From positions 1-25,083 of the forward strand of contig JAGLML010000002.1 of assembly GCA_023140035.1 (NCBI GenBank): 25,083 nucleotides of DNA. The letters run 5' to 3'. Numbering within the stretch: the stretch's first letter is position 1; each line of letters starts with the position of its first letter. The notes under the pieces are model-generated. The model had not been told where the DNA came from. It made no database searches and worked only from the letters and a program-made list of their open reading frames with translations. The position numbers were made by a program, and so were the translations under genes. Positions 1-6,938 of the stretch are shown one piece after another. The DNA comes from Thermoplasmatales archaeon (lineage in GTDB: Archaea > Thermoplasmatota > E2 > DHVEG-1).

Positions 1-2
1 AC

Positions 3-932
3 GACAACCCTGCAACAACTGGATATGTGACGGATAACCAATCCCACAGTCCCGATAATTCGGCGGAGATTGCTTGGTATGGTAGTGTATCCGCAGATAT
101 GGTATACCAGTTCACAGGGGTGAGTTCAGGTAACTGGACGTTAACAACTTGGTTGTACATCCCCAGTGATATGGTAGGTAGTTCGTACTTTCTCCTTCTA
201 AACACTTATGCTCATGGAGGTCCTTACTCTTGGTCACTTCAGGTAAAGGTTAACGCAACTATAATATGGGACTTTGACAACGTAGACGATTGGTTACCGA
301 GTATAACCGACGATTGGGTTGAGTTACGATGGGAAGTAGATTTTGAAGCAGACATACAGACGGTTTACTATGACAATGTCGAGTTGCTTTCGAAAAGTTG
401 GGTTGATGGAGCCTCAGGTGGTGGTGCGAAAAACCTCGCATGCATTGACCTATATGCTGATAGCGCTATTTCTTCCGAAGTTTACTGGGACGATTTTGTC
501 CTAGAGGGAGAGGTCGGCGATGACCCTGTTTTACTCTGTGAGGGCGACCTTCACTTTGGAAATGTATCAGCAGGTGCAACTTTAACGGGTAGTTTTACTG
601 TTGAAAACGTTGGTGGTGGATTACTAGATTGGGAGATTACAAAAGAGCCAAATTGGGGAACCTGGACATTTGACCCTGAATCCGGTGACGATTTACCACC
701 TGGACCTCCAGTAACGGTACAAGTAACCGTTGTTGCACCAACAGAAAAAGACGATTGGACTTCAACAATAAAAGTAGAAAATATGGAAAATCCTGATAAC
801 ACCTGTATAATTGATGTATCAATGACAACACCGACACCAGTGAGCCAGCCATCTTTATTTCTACAATTTCTCGAGAGACTCATTCAGCGATTTCCGGTGC
901 TAGAACAGATATTCTCACACCTGCTAGGGTAA
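3..932 (+). CDS. Secreted beta-sandwich protein, C-terminal part (5' end outside window)
   Basis: The reading frame is open from the left edge, so this is the C-terminal part of a larger protein; an internal GTG at 27 is probably not the start. The first ~170 visible residues are rich in Trp, Tyr, Asp and Gly (for example ELRWEVDF, VYYDNVEL, VYWDDFVLEGE), which resembles a lectin- or carbohydrate-binding-like beta sandwich. Roughly residues 175-275 form an Ig-like domain of the ASH/choice-of-anchor kind (LHFGNVSAGATLTGSFTVEN, DWTSTIKVENMENPDNT). A Pro/Thr/Ser linker follows, then an amphipathic tail (FLQFLERLIQRFPVLEQIF) that ends the protein. There is no C-terminal membrane helix and no visible PGF-type sorting motif. 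An extracellular or cell-surface role is inferred from composition. It lies 271 bp before the cold-shock gene and ends before T-tracts, so it is probably its own transcription unit. Confidence 0.7.
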   Translation, partial: DNPATTGYVTDNQSHSPDNSAEIAWYGSVSADMVYQFTGVSSGNWTLTTWLYIPSDMVGSSYFLLLNTYAHGGPYSWSLQVKVNATIIWDFDNVDDWLPSITDDWVELRWEVDFEADIQTVYYDNVELLSKSWVDGASGGGAKNLACIDLYADSAISSEVYWDDFVLEGEVGDDPVLLCEGDLHFGNVSAGATLTGSFTVENVGGGLLDWEITKEPNWGTWTFDPESGDDLPPGPPVTVQVTVVAPTEKDDWTSTIKVENMENPDNTCIIDVSMTTPTPVSQPSLFLQFLERLIQRFPVLEQIFSHLLG

Positions 933-954
933 AACATACAGTAAATCATCCACC

Positions 955-980
955 CCTCTTTTTCTTTTTTAATATTTTTT
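955..980 (+). terminator. T-tract terminator after the secreted protein gene
   Basis: Three closely spaced T-runs (CTTTTTCTTTTTT, then ATATTTTTTAT) start about 22 bp after the stop codon. Oligo-T tracts without a strong hairpin are the usual intrinsic termination signal of archaeal RNA polymerase. No G+C-rich stem is visible here. Confidence 0.5.
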
Positions 981-1059
981 ATAGAGATGAATTAGCATAT
1001 AAGTCGGGTTATTTGTACGAAAATTAAATAAAAAACAATTCATGCCCACATTCATCAAT

Positions 1060-1074
1060 GGAAATCTATTTAAG
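1060..1074 (+). promoter_or_regulatory. Archaeal BRE/TATA promoter of the cold-shock gene
   Basis: GGAAAT (BRE-like) is followed directly by CTATTTAAG (TATA-like). At the usual 25-27 bp spacing, transcription would start near 1096, leaving a leader of about 108 nt before the ATG at 1204. That is long for an archaeal mRNA. Confidence 0.5.
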
Positions 1075-1108
1075 ATATTGATTAATATGCCAGTTGCAAA
1101 GGAATAGA

Positions 1109-1196
1109 AACAAAAGTTTCATGGTTTCGTCTCTTCGATATTGAGGGAAACTTTTTATTCTTTTGTTAAAAGCAAGACTCCAAAGTCTAAGGAGGT
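1109..1196 (+). promoter_or_regulatory. Structured 5' leader of the cold-shock gene with competing stems
   Basis: AAAAGTTTC at 1112-1120 is the exact reverse complement of GAAACTTTT at 1147-1155. The same left arm region, AACAAAAG (1109-1116), also matches CTTTTGTT at 1160-1167, and GTTTC at 1124-1128 can compete for GAAAC at 1147-1151. Just before the gene, AGACT (1175-1179) and AGTCT (1184-1188) form a 5-bp hairpin with a CCAA loop. CTCC (1178-1181) can instead pair with GGAG of the Shine-Dalgarno sequence (GGAGGT, 1191-1196). Such mutually exclusive pairings could control translation with temperature; that role is inference. Confidence 0.4.
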
Positions 1197-1203
1197 TAAA
1201 AAA

Positions 1204-1395
1204 ATGAAAGGAACTGTTAAATGGTACAATGCAAGAAAAGGTTTCGGATTCATCCAAGGCGAAGATGGAAAGGATATTTTTGTTCACAGATCGTCTATAC
1301 CCGATGGAACATATCTGAACGAGGGAGATAAGGTTGAATACGAGAGTGAAGAATCAGAGAGAGGACCAAAGGCAACAAACGTAAAAAAAGCCTAA
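1204..1395 (+). CDS. Cold-shock domain protein (CspA family)
   Basis: This 63-residue protein is a single cold-shock (OB-fold) domain, the normal length for CspA-type nucleic-acid chaperones that bind single-stranded RNA and DNA. The RNP1 motif KGFGFIQ is at residues 12-18 and the RNP2 motif DIFVH at 25-29, with the family's N-terminal MKGTVKWYNA. The ATG at 1204 is chosen because it matches the family start and has a strong GGAGGT Shine-Dalgarno sequence at 1191-1196; an in-frame TTG at 1141 would add a 21-residue extension unlike the family. The gene stands alone between two promoters. Its long leader has several inverted repeats, suggesting post-transcriptional control. Cold-shock proteins are widespread in bacteria and occur in some archaeal lineages, so an old transfer is possible. 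Confidence 0.95.
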   Translation: MKGTVKWYNARKGFGFIQGEDGKDIFVHRSSIPDGTYLNEGDKVEYESEESERGPKATNVKKA

Positions 1396-1565
1396 TTTTT
1401 CCAAATATGAAGAAAAACCCATAGAGTCCATAAACTCATAAGATGAGAGGTGGAAGAAGCGAGATGTTGGTTATCTGCCTTCACGACACTTTATTTTAAT
1501 TTTGCTGTGTTATACATTAAACGAAAAATTAACCCGCCTTCCATAACTATCGACCCTGCATTGCC

Positions 1566-1590
1566 TTATAAATGCAAAAATACTTAAATT
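1566..1590 (+). promoter_or_regulatory. TATA promoter region of the epimerase gene
   Basis: Two TATA-like elements lie here: TTATAAAT at 1566-1573, predicting a start near 1596, and ACTTAAATT at 1582-1590, predicting a start near 1612. The ATG is at 1626, with AGGGG about 10 nt before it, so a short leader is likely from either. The rest of 1396-1565 shows no gene that I can recognise. Confidence 0.4.
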
Positions 1591-1625
1591 AAGGTAAGAT
1601 ACGCTGACTCAGGGGTTATTTTTAT

Positions 1626-2564
1626 ATGAACATTTTTGTAACGGGCGGTGCCGGTTTCATAGGCAGTCATCTTGTCGACGGATTCATCGACAAAGGAAAC
1701 ACTGTTACTGTCTATGATAATCTGAGTTCTGGTAAAAAGCAATTCATAGAGCGCCACCTACAAAGGGACAATTTTACGTTTATTGAAGCAGATTTATTAG
1801 ATCTAGAAAACGTGACAAAAGAGATAAAAGATCATGATGTCGTGTTTCACATTGCTGCAAATCCTGATGTGAAACTCGGAGCGCAACAACCAGACATTGC
1901 CAAAAGGGATATTCTCGCTACATACAATCTTCTCGATGCAATGAGGATGAACGACATCAAAAAAATTGTTTTTTCTTCAAGCAGTACAATCTATGGAGAA
2001 ACTCCTGCGTTTCCTCTTCCAGAGAGTTACGGACCACTTCTTCCAATATCTGTCTATGGTGCAGCTAAACTTGCAGCTGAAGGATTGATTAGTTCCTTCT
2101 GTCACACCTTCGACATGCAAGGATGGATTTTCAGGTTTGCAAATGTTGTTGGTGAACGGGGAACACATGGAGTAATTGTAGATTTCATCAATAAGCTGAG
2201 AAAAAGCCCGAGGAAGCTTGAAATATTGGGAGATGGCAGGCAAAGGAAACCTTATCTTTATGTGGAAGATTGTGTGGGGGGGATGCTTTTTGGTTTTGAA
2301 CAATCGAATGAACAGATCAATATCTTTAATCTCGGATGTAATACAGCTACAGAAGTGACAAGAATTGCCGAGATCGTAGTAGAAGAAATGGGGTTAACCA
2401 ACGTGAAATTCACTTATACTGGTGGCAAGAGAGGGTGGAAAGGAGACGTACCACAGTTTCAGTTTGACATTAGTAAAATGAAAAAGCTTGGATGGAAGGC
2501 AACAGTCACTTCTGACGAAGCGGTGCGAAAAACAACAAGAGTTTTGTTAGATACCAACATTTAA
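1626..2564 (+). CDS. NAD-dependent nucleotide-sugar epimerase/dehydratase
   Basis: This is an extended short-chain dehydrogenase of the UDP-glucose 4-epimerase type, interconverting UDP-hexoses in the cytoplasm. The Rossmann NAD motif GGAGFIG is at residues 7-13. An SSSSTIYG strand is at 117-124, and the catalytic Tyr-x-x-x-Lys is at Y144-K148 (YGAAK). The substrate-domain feature LGDGRQRKPYLYVED lies at about 201-215. The length (312 residues) is normal for the family. The ATG at 1626 begins right at the conserved N-terminal strand. It sits upstream of nucleotide-sugar dehydrogenase genes, which fits a precursor-supply role for polysaccharide synthesis. Whether it acts on UDP-Glc/Gal, UDP-GlcNAc or a uronate cannot be told from the sequence, so no gene symbol is assigned. 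Confidence 0.88.
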   Translation: MNIFVTGGAGFIGSHLVDGFIDKGNTVTVYDNLSSGKKQFIERHLQRDNFTFIEADLLDLENVTKEIKDHDVVFHIAANPDVKLGAQQPDIAKRDILATYNLLDAMRMNDIKKIVFSSSSTIYGETPAFPLPESYGPLLPISVYGAAKLAAEGLISSFCHTFDMQGWIFRFANVVGERGTHGVIVDFINKLRKSPRKLEILGDGRQRKPYLYVEDCVGGMLFGFEQSNEQINIFNLGCNTATEVTRIAEIVVEEMGLTNVKFTYTGGKRGWKGDVPQFQFDISKMKKLGWKATVTSDEAVRKTTRVLLDTNI

Positions 2565-2584
2565 ATCGACTTTTTAGACACCTT

Positions 2585-2704
2585 ATGCCAATGAATATAT
2601 CTATTGTTAGAACCGGATACGTGGATTCGGTAACAGGCGCATGTTTTGCAGACATGGGACATGAAGTTGTTTGTTTAGATGTTGATAAAGATATCTTATG
2701 TTAA
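2585..2704 (+). pseudogene. N-terminal remnant of a UDP-glucose 6-dehydrogenase
   Basis: The open frame encodes about 37-39 residues (from ATG 2585 or 2591) that read like the first beta-alpha-beta unit of UDP-glucose dehydrogenases: MNISIVRTGYVDSVTGACFA, then DMGHEVVCLDVDKD. It then ends at TAA 2702. In the family, this segment is normally V-G-T-G-Y-V-G-L-V-T-G. Here the first Gly of the GxGxxG loop is Arg, the third is Asp, and the following Leu is Ser, so NAD binding would be lost. The rest of the ~430-residue protein is absent. It lies directly before an intact dehydrogenase with a different N-terminus, so it is not a misread start of that gene. It looks like the scar of a dehydrogenase that was deleted or replaced. 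Confidence 0.72.
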
Positions 2705-2714
2705 CCCAAAATAA

Positions 2715-2724
2715 CTTAAATAAA
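2715..2724 (+). promoter_or_regulatory. TATA box of the nucleotide-sugar dehydrogenase gene
   Basis: CTTAAATAAA sits about 33-42 bp upstream of the ATG at 2757, predicting a transcription start near 2745 and a leader of only about 12 nt. No clear Shine-Dalgarno sequence precedes the start, which fits a very short leader. Confidence 0.4.
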
Positions 2725-2756
2725 AGCAAGATTCCTACACCCTCACTTGTGATATC

Positions 2757-4091
2757 ATGGAAAAAATAAGAATAGCGGTACTTGGAATGGGTTATGTTGG
2801 TCTAGCAGGTGGAATGGCTTATGCAAAACATGGTTTTAAGACAATTTGTACAACAACTACACCTAGCAAAGCCAAGAATCTAAACAAAGGAATCCCTCCA
2901 TTTTACGAGCCGGAATTAGATGAACTTGTAAAAGAAATGGTGGAAAAAGGTATGCTTTCGGGAAGTACAAATAATATAGAAACAATAAAAGAAAGCGATG
3001 TTACATTTATTTGTGTTGGTACACCATCATTACCCGACGGTTCAGCAGATTTATCTGCTGTGAAAGATACTGCCAAGGACATCGGAACCGTATTAAAAAA
3101 TAAGGATGATTATCATGTTGTAGTAACAAAAAGTACAATAGTTCCGGGTACTACTGAAAACTTGGTTCTACCAGTTGTAGAGAAATATTCAAATAAAAAA
3201 GTTGGTAGGGATTTTGGTTTATGCATGAATCCTGAATTTTTAAGACAAGGTCAAGCTGTCCATGATAGCCTAAATCCTGATCGAATTGTAATTGGTGAGT
3301 ACGATAAAAAGAGTGGCGATGTTCTAGAGCGTATTTACAGCGGTTATGATTGTCCCAAGATGAGATGTGAAATTAAAGCCGCAGAACTAATAAAATATGC
3401 AGCAAACTCTTTGCTTGCAACTAAAATCACATTTGCAAACGAGTTTTCCAGAATATCTGAGAAATTTAATATTGATGTCTATGAGGTTATGAAAGGAGTT
3501 GGATTGGATTTCAGAATAAACCCTATGTTTCTAAATGCCGGTTGTGGGTTTGGAGGATCCTGTTTTCCAAAAGATGTTAACGCAATCGTAGCACTATCAA
3601 AAAAAATTGGGGCTGAAACACCTTTACTCGACGCTGTCCTTTATACTAATGAACTTCAACCAATGCATTTTGTTGATATAATCAAAGATACAGTCGGGGA
3701 CTTGAGGGGGAAAACAGTAGCTTTCTTAGGTCTATCATTTAAACCTGATACAGACGATACAAGAGCAACAAGAGCCTTGCCAATAATAAAGAGGTTATAC
3801 CAGGAAGGAGCCCACGTGAAAGCTTATGATCCAAAAGCCTACTATAAATTCAAACCTTTAACAGATTTGCCAATAGAATACATGGATACATGGGAAGATG
3901 CTTTAAAAAATGCGGATTTTGCTGTAGTTCAATCAGACTGGCAAGTGATAAAGGATATTAAACCCGAAGACTTCAAAACATTACTTAGAAATCCGATTGT
4001 TATTGATGGAAGAAGATCTTATGACCCTGAAGAGCTAATTAAAAATGGAATAACTTACCGTGCTATTGGTTGGAAGAATCTTAATGATTAA
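2757..4091 (+). CDS. Nucleotide-sugar dehydrogenase (UDP-Glc/UDP-ManNAc/GDP-Man DH family)
   Basis: The enzyme oxidises C6 of a nucleotide sugar to a carboxylate in two NAD-dependent steps, giving a UDP-uronic acid or relative. The 444-residue length is usual. The NAD loop GMGYVG is at residues 10-15, CVGTPS at 86-91, and KSTIVPGTT at 125-133. The central domain has KYAANSLLATKITFANEF (213-230), including Lys213 and Asn217. The catalytic cysteine is C269 in GFGGSCFPKD. The C-terminal UDP-binding domain has FLGLSFKPDTDDTRATRA (323-340). All key residues are present, in contrast to the degraded remnant just upstream. The product could supply uronic acid for the polymer on which the nearby C5-epimerase-like protein would act. 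The exact sugar cannot be assigned. Confidence 0.93.
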   Translation: MEKIRIAVLGMGYVGLAGGMAYAKHGFKTICTTTTPSKAKNLNKGIPPFYEPELDELVKEMVEKGMLSGSTNNIETIKESDVTFICVGTPSLPDGSADLSAVKDTAKDIGTVLKNKDDYHVVVTKSTIVPGTTENLVLPVVEKYSNKKVGRDFGLCMNPEFLRQGQAVHDSLNPDRIVIGEYDKKSGDVLERIYSGYDCPKMRCEIKAAELIKYAANSLLATKITFANEFSRISEKFNIDVYEVMKGVGLDFRINPMFLNAGCGFGGSCFPKDVNAIVALSKKIGAETPLLDAVLYTNELQPMHFVDIIKDTVGDLRGKTVAFLGLSFKPDTDDTRATRALPIIKRLYQEGAHVKAYDPKAYYKFKPLTDLPIEYMDTWEDALKNADFAVVQSDWQVIKDIKPEDFKTLLRNPIVIDGRRSYDPEELIKNGITYRAIGWKNLND

Positions 4092-4145
4092 GTATCCAAG
4101 TAATACCATTTTTACCATAAAAATTTTCTTTGCAGATAAGATTGG

Positions 4146-4154
4146 GTATAAAAG
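4146..4154 (+). promoter_or_regulatory. TATA box of the nucleotidyltransferase gene
   Basis: GTATAAAAG is a good archaeal TATA element, predicting transcription start near 4177 and a leader of about 50 nt. A strong GGAGGAG sits at 4186-4192 but is too far from the ATG at 4231 to act as its Shine-Dalgarno sequence. Confidence 0.4.
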
Positions 4155-4230
4155 GAAAGTTTGTTATAGATATTATAAGATTATAGGAGGAGAAGATAGC
4201 TAACGTATATAGAGGATTTTGTTGATAAAT

Positions 4231-4980
4231 ATGAAGGGATTAATACCTGCAGCTGGGCGAGGAACGCGATTAGAACCAATAACGTTGGCCATACCTAAAG
4301 AATTATTGATGATCGGTGATAAAGCTGTTATTGAACACGTTATCGATGCATTGAAGTTGATAAATATAACTGAAATTACTATTGTTGTTGGATGGAGAAA
4401 ACATGCGATTTTAGACTACCTTGGATCTGGAGAAAGAATGGGTGTAAGACTAACGTATGTTGTTCAAGACAGGAGAGATGGCTTAGCAAAGGCTGTACTT
4501 GCTGGAGAGCGTATCATGGGAGAGGGCCCATTTTTGGTAGTCCTTGGTGACAACTTTTTCTATCCAAAGAATTTTCTGAGGGATGTAATTGACTTTCACC
4601 AGCAAAAAAAGGCAGATGCCACTATTGGCGTTGCTGAAATAGAGGATACTACAAGACATGGTATTATAAAAACTAGAGGTTTTGATGTTGTAGATCTAGT
4701 GGAAAAACCCCTTCCAGAGAAAGCACCGAGTAATCTCGGCTGTATGGGAATATATGCTTTTCAACCTGAAATATTTGATGCCATACGAAAAACAAAACCT
4801 GGTTTAAAAAATGAATATCAGTTAACTGATTCAATAAAAATTATGGTTGATGAAAAATACAAAGTTCTTTTTAGAAAAATCAGCGGACAACATATTGATA
4901 TTGGTACTGTTGAAGATCTAAAAAAAGCTAATCTCAAGTTCTCGCAACTATCTGGCAGAAAAGAAGATAATATCTTTTAA
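4231..4980 (+). CDS. Sugar-1-phosphate nucleotidyltransferase (RmlA/GalU-like)
   Basis: This cytoplasmic enzyme condenses a sugar-1-phosphate with an NTP to form an NDP-sugar. The N-terminal signature GLIPAAGRGTRLEPIT is at residues 3-18, followed by PKELL. A metal-binding VLGDNFF lies in the middle, an EKP motif after it, and HIDIGTVEDLKKAN near the C-terminus. At 249 residues it is the catalytic domain only, without a beta-helix acetyltransferase domain. The ATG at 4231 is chosen because it gives the family start MKGLIPAAG; in-frame TTG codons at 4219 and 4222 would add MLIN, and the GAGGA at 4212-4216 is too close to those. The gene ends the precursor-supply group and is separated by 279 bp from the glycosyltransferase operon. 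Glucose-1-phosphate with UTP or dTTP is most likely, but the sequence does not settle it. Confidence 0.88.
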   Translation: MKGLIPAAGRGTRLEPITLAIPKELLMIGDKAVIEHVIDALKLINITEITIVVGWRKHAILDYLGSGERMGVRLTYVVQDRRDGLAKAVLAGERIMGEGPFLVVLGDNFFYPKNFLRDVIDFHQQKKADATIGVAEIEDTTRHGIIKTRGFDVVDLVEKPLPEKAPSNLGCMGIYAFQPEIFDAIRKTKPGLKNEYQLTDSIKIMVDEKYKVLFRKISGQHIDIGTVEDLKKANLKFSQLSGRKEDNIF

Positions 4981-5128
4981 TTTCTGTAAATCAAATATTA
5001 ATAATAGGACATAAAGATTAATTCTCACTTAAAAACACTAACTATTTTTTACAAAGTTTGCTGTCTCAAATTATATCTCACAAAAAGCTTAGACACACAG
5101 ATCAAAAATTTCGGATATTTACATCCCC

Positions 5129-5157
5129 TTTATAATAAATTCCAATAAATTTATTAA
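5129..5157 (+). promoter_or_regulatory. Candidate promoter of the long polysaccharide operon
   Basis: The 279-bp gap 4981-5259 holds no recognisable gene. It has two TATA-like elements, TTTATAAT at 5129-5136 and AATAAATTTATTAAT at 5144-5158, predicting starts at about 5160-5180 and a leader of 80-100 nt. TCCCT (5211-5215) can pair with AGGGA (5228-5232) just before the Shine-Dalgarno region GAGGTGAGGAG (5239-5249). This would be the main promoter for the ~15-kb unit that follows. Confidence 0.4.
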
Positions 5158-5259
5158 TACATTGCCCTTTTGAGATTTCTACGGGGAGACTAATAAAATA
5201 AAACTGGATGTCCCTCCTAATTTAAGCAGGGAAAATTTGAGGTGAGGAGTGCATAATTT

Positions 5260-6081
5260 ATGAAGAATAAGCCGCTTATTAGTGTTGTAATTCCAACGTA
5301 TAACCGACCAGATTTTCTAAAAAAAGCTGTCGAAACAGTTTTGAATCAAACATATGAAAATCTTGAGATATTGATAATTGATGATGCCTCTCCTGTGGAC
5401 AATCAAAAAAATATCAATAATTTTGATGATAGTAGGATCATGTATTTTAAAAACAAAACAAGGAGAGGAGCACCATATTCTAGGAATGTTGGCATTAAAA
5501 ATGCGAAAGGAAGGTTTATCGCCTTTCTTGATGATGATGATGAATGGATGCCTCACAAACTAGAAGAACAGTTAAAAGCATTTGATGATCCTGCTGTTGG
5601 TTTGGTAGTTTGTCATTCTCTAGATAAAAGATTTGATAGAGAAAGAATTAGTAAACCAATTGAAAATATCATTTATAAGGATTTATTAAAATCTTTTAAT
5701 TTATCGTCAACTTCATCCTATCTTGTTAGAAAGGAATTATTTGATGAAATAGGCTTTTTTGATTTAGGCCTTCCATCTGCTCAGGAATATGATTTGGCAT
5801 TGAGGATATCAAAAAATCATGCCGTAAAAACTGTTCCGGACATTTTGATGATACAAAATGCTTCAGAAGGACAGATATCTGAAAATTGGACTAAAAAAAT
5901 CAGGGGTATTATGGCATTGTATAAAAAATATGCAAATGAATACAAAATATTGGGCTTTAAAGGTCGTGTATTTAATCATATCCAAAATGTAGGATTATTT
6001 GGTCTTTTCCTTTTAGGGTTTATCTTTGGAAATAAAATATATAGGATCATTAGTCCAATAAAGGAGATATATGAAAGATGA
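5260..6081 (+). CDS. Glycosyltransferase family 2
   Basis: This GT-A fold transferase moves a sugar from an NDP-sugar to a lipid-linked or polymer acceptor at the inner face of the membrane. The N-terminal motif SVVIPTYNRPDFL is at residues 8-20, followed by the nucleotide-binding LEILIIDDAS (35-44). The metal-binding DxD lies in FLDDDDEWM (89-97). SAQEYDLALRI near the middle is typical of the acceptor-side ED region. A hydrophobic stretch near 245-265 (VGLFGLFLLGFIFG) may anchor it to the membrane. GAGGTGAGGAG lies 10 nt before the ATG. The gene is the first of the long operon and overlaps the next start by 4 bp (ATGA). The donor and linkage are unknown. Confidence 0.9.
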   Translation: MKNKPLISVVIPTYNRPDFLKKAVETVLNQTYENLEILIIDDASPVDNQKNINNFDDSRIMYFKNKTRRGAPYSRNVGIKNAKGRFIAFLDDDDEWMPHKLEEQLKAFDDPAVGLVVCHSLDKRFDRERISKPIENIIYKDLLKSFNLSSTSSYLVRKELFDEIGFFDLGLPSAQEYDLALRISKNHAVKTVPDILMIQNASEGQISENWTKKIRGIMALYKKYANEYKILGFKGRVFNHIQNVGLFGLFLLGFIFGNKIYRIISPIKEIYER

Positions 6082-6938
6082 ACTATCATATAGATGTGCT
6101 ACCTTTCAGCATATCAAAAAATCATCCATACAAATTTGATAAAAATGGTGTAATATTATCAAAAATACCGTATACTCAGGAATATCACTATCATACAACA
6201 TCAATTGCATCTTATGCTATTAAGAATAGTGATAATCCAAAAATATTTGACCCGCAAATAAGATGGTTAGTTAATAATATTGATCAAGATGGTGCATACA
6301 GGCAAAATTTCACTTTCCCGCATTATTATAATTTCCCAAAACCATGGATTGGTGGATTATGTCAAGGACTTGCAATATCTGCATTGATAAAAGCATATAA
6401 GAAATATGATAAGAAGACTTATCTAGATACAGCAAAAAAAGCATTCAATTGTTTAAATAGAGACATCGAGGATGAGGGATGTATTTTCACAGATAGAAAA
6501 GGAGAAGTGTGGATTGAGGAATATCCAGTTTGTCCCCATATATTGAATGGCTTTATTTATGCATTATTTGGAATATATGATTTATACAAAGAAACGAAAA
6601 ACAAAGAAATAAAAAATCTTTTTGATGGTAGCATACAGACAATTACAACAAATTTGAAAAATTATGATATGGGATTCTGGTCGCTATACGATCTTGCTGA
6701 AAAACTACCTGCAACTGAATTTTATCATACGATACACATTAAACAGCTAAATGCTCTCTACAAAATTACCGGAAATGAAATACTACAAAAGTATGGTACA
6801 CATTGGAAAAATGCAGCAAATAACTCCCGTTACCGATCCAAGGCAAATAGAACACGAACGATGTCAATTGTCAAAAAACATGGTATCATCGACTCCATAA
6901 AACGATATTATCAGAGACGACAGTGGTTACATGGATAA
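6078..6938 (+). CDS. D-glucuronyl C5-epimerase-like protein
   Basis: This 286-residue protein matches the C-terminal catalytic region of D-glucuronyl C5-epimerases, which invert C5 of uronic acid residues within a polymer (as in heparan synthesis). Visible family features are KPWIGGLCQGLAISALIKAY (88-107), VWIEEYP (144-150), HILNGFIYALFGIYDLY (154-170) and EFYHTIHIKQL (214-224), the last carrying the conserved Y-H-x-x-H pattern. The protein is an alpha-helical barrel type with no signal peptide. The start is preceded by AAGGAGATAT and overlaps the upstream stop as ATGA. The dehydrogenase at 2757 could provide the uronic acid. Eukaryotic members are membrane-bound and longer; short prokaryotic forms are known but rarely characterised. 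Substrate assignment is inference. Confidence 0.78.
   Translation: MNYHIDVLPFSISKNHPYKFDKNGVILSKIPYTQEYHYHTTSIASYAIKNSDNPKIFDPQIRWLVNNIDQDGAYRQNFTFPHYYNFPKPWIGGLCQGLAISALIKAYKKYDKKTYLDTAKKAFNCLNRDIEDEGCIFTDRKGEVWIEEYPVCPHILNGFIYALFGIYDLYKETKNKEIKNLFDGSIQTITTNLKNYDMGFWSLYDLAEKLPATEFYHTIHIKQLNALYKITGNEILQKYGTHWKNAANNSRYRSKANRTRTMSIVKKHGIIDSIKRYYQRRQWLHG

Noticed and set aside
1396..1563. Possible small RNA between the cold-shock and epimerase genes
   Set aside because: The G/A-rich stretch around 1440-1490 has no convincing tRNA T-loop, C/D box pair, or strong stem. I see nothing definite.
4186..4192. GGAGGAG as Shine-Dalgarno of the nucleotidyltransferase
   Set aside because: It is about 38 nt upstream of the ATG at 4231 and no start codon with a protein frame lies at proper distance.
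4981..5259. Another pseudogene in the gap before the glycosyltransferase operon
   Set aside because: Translations of this AT-rich stretch show no recognisable motif; it is better explained as promoter and leader.
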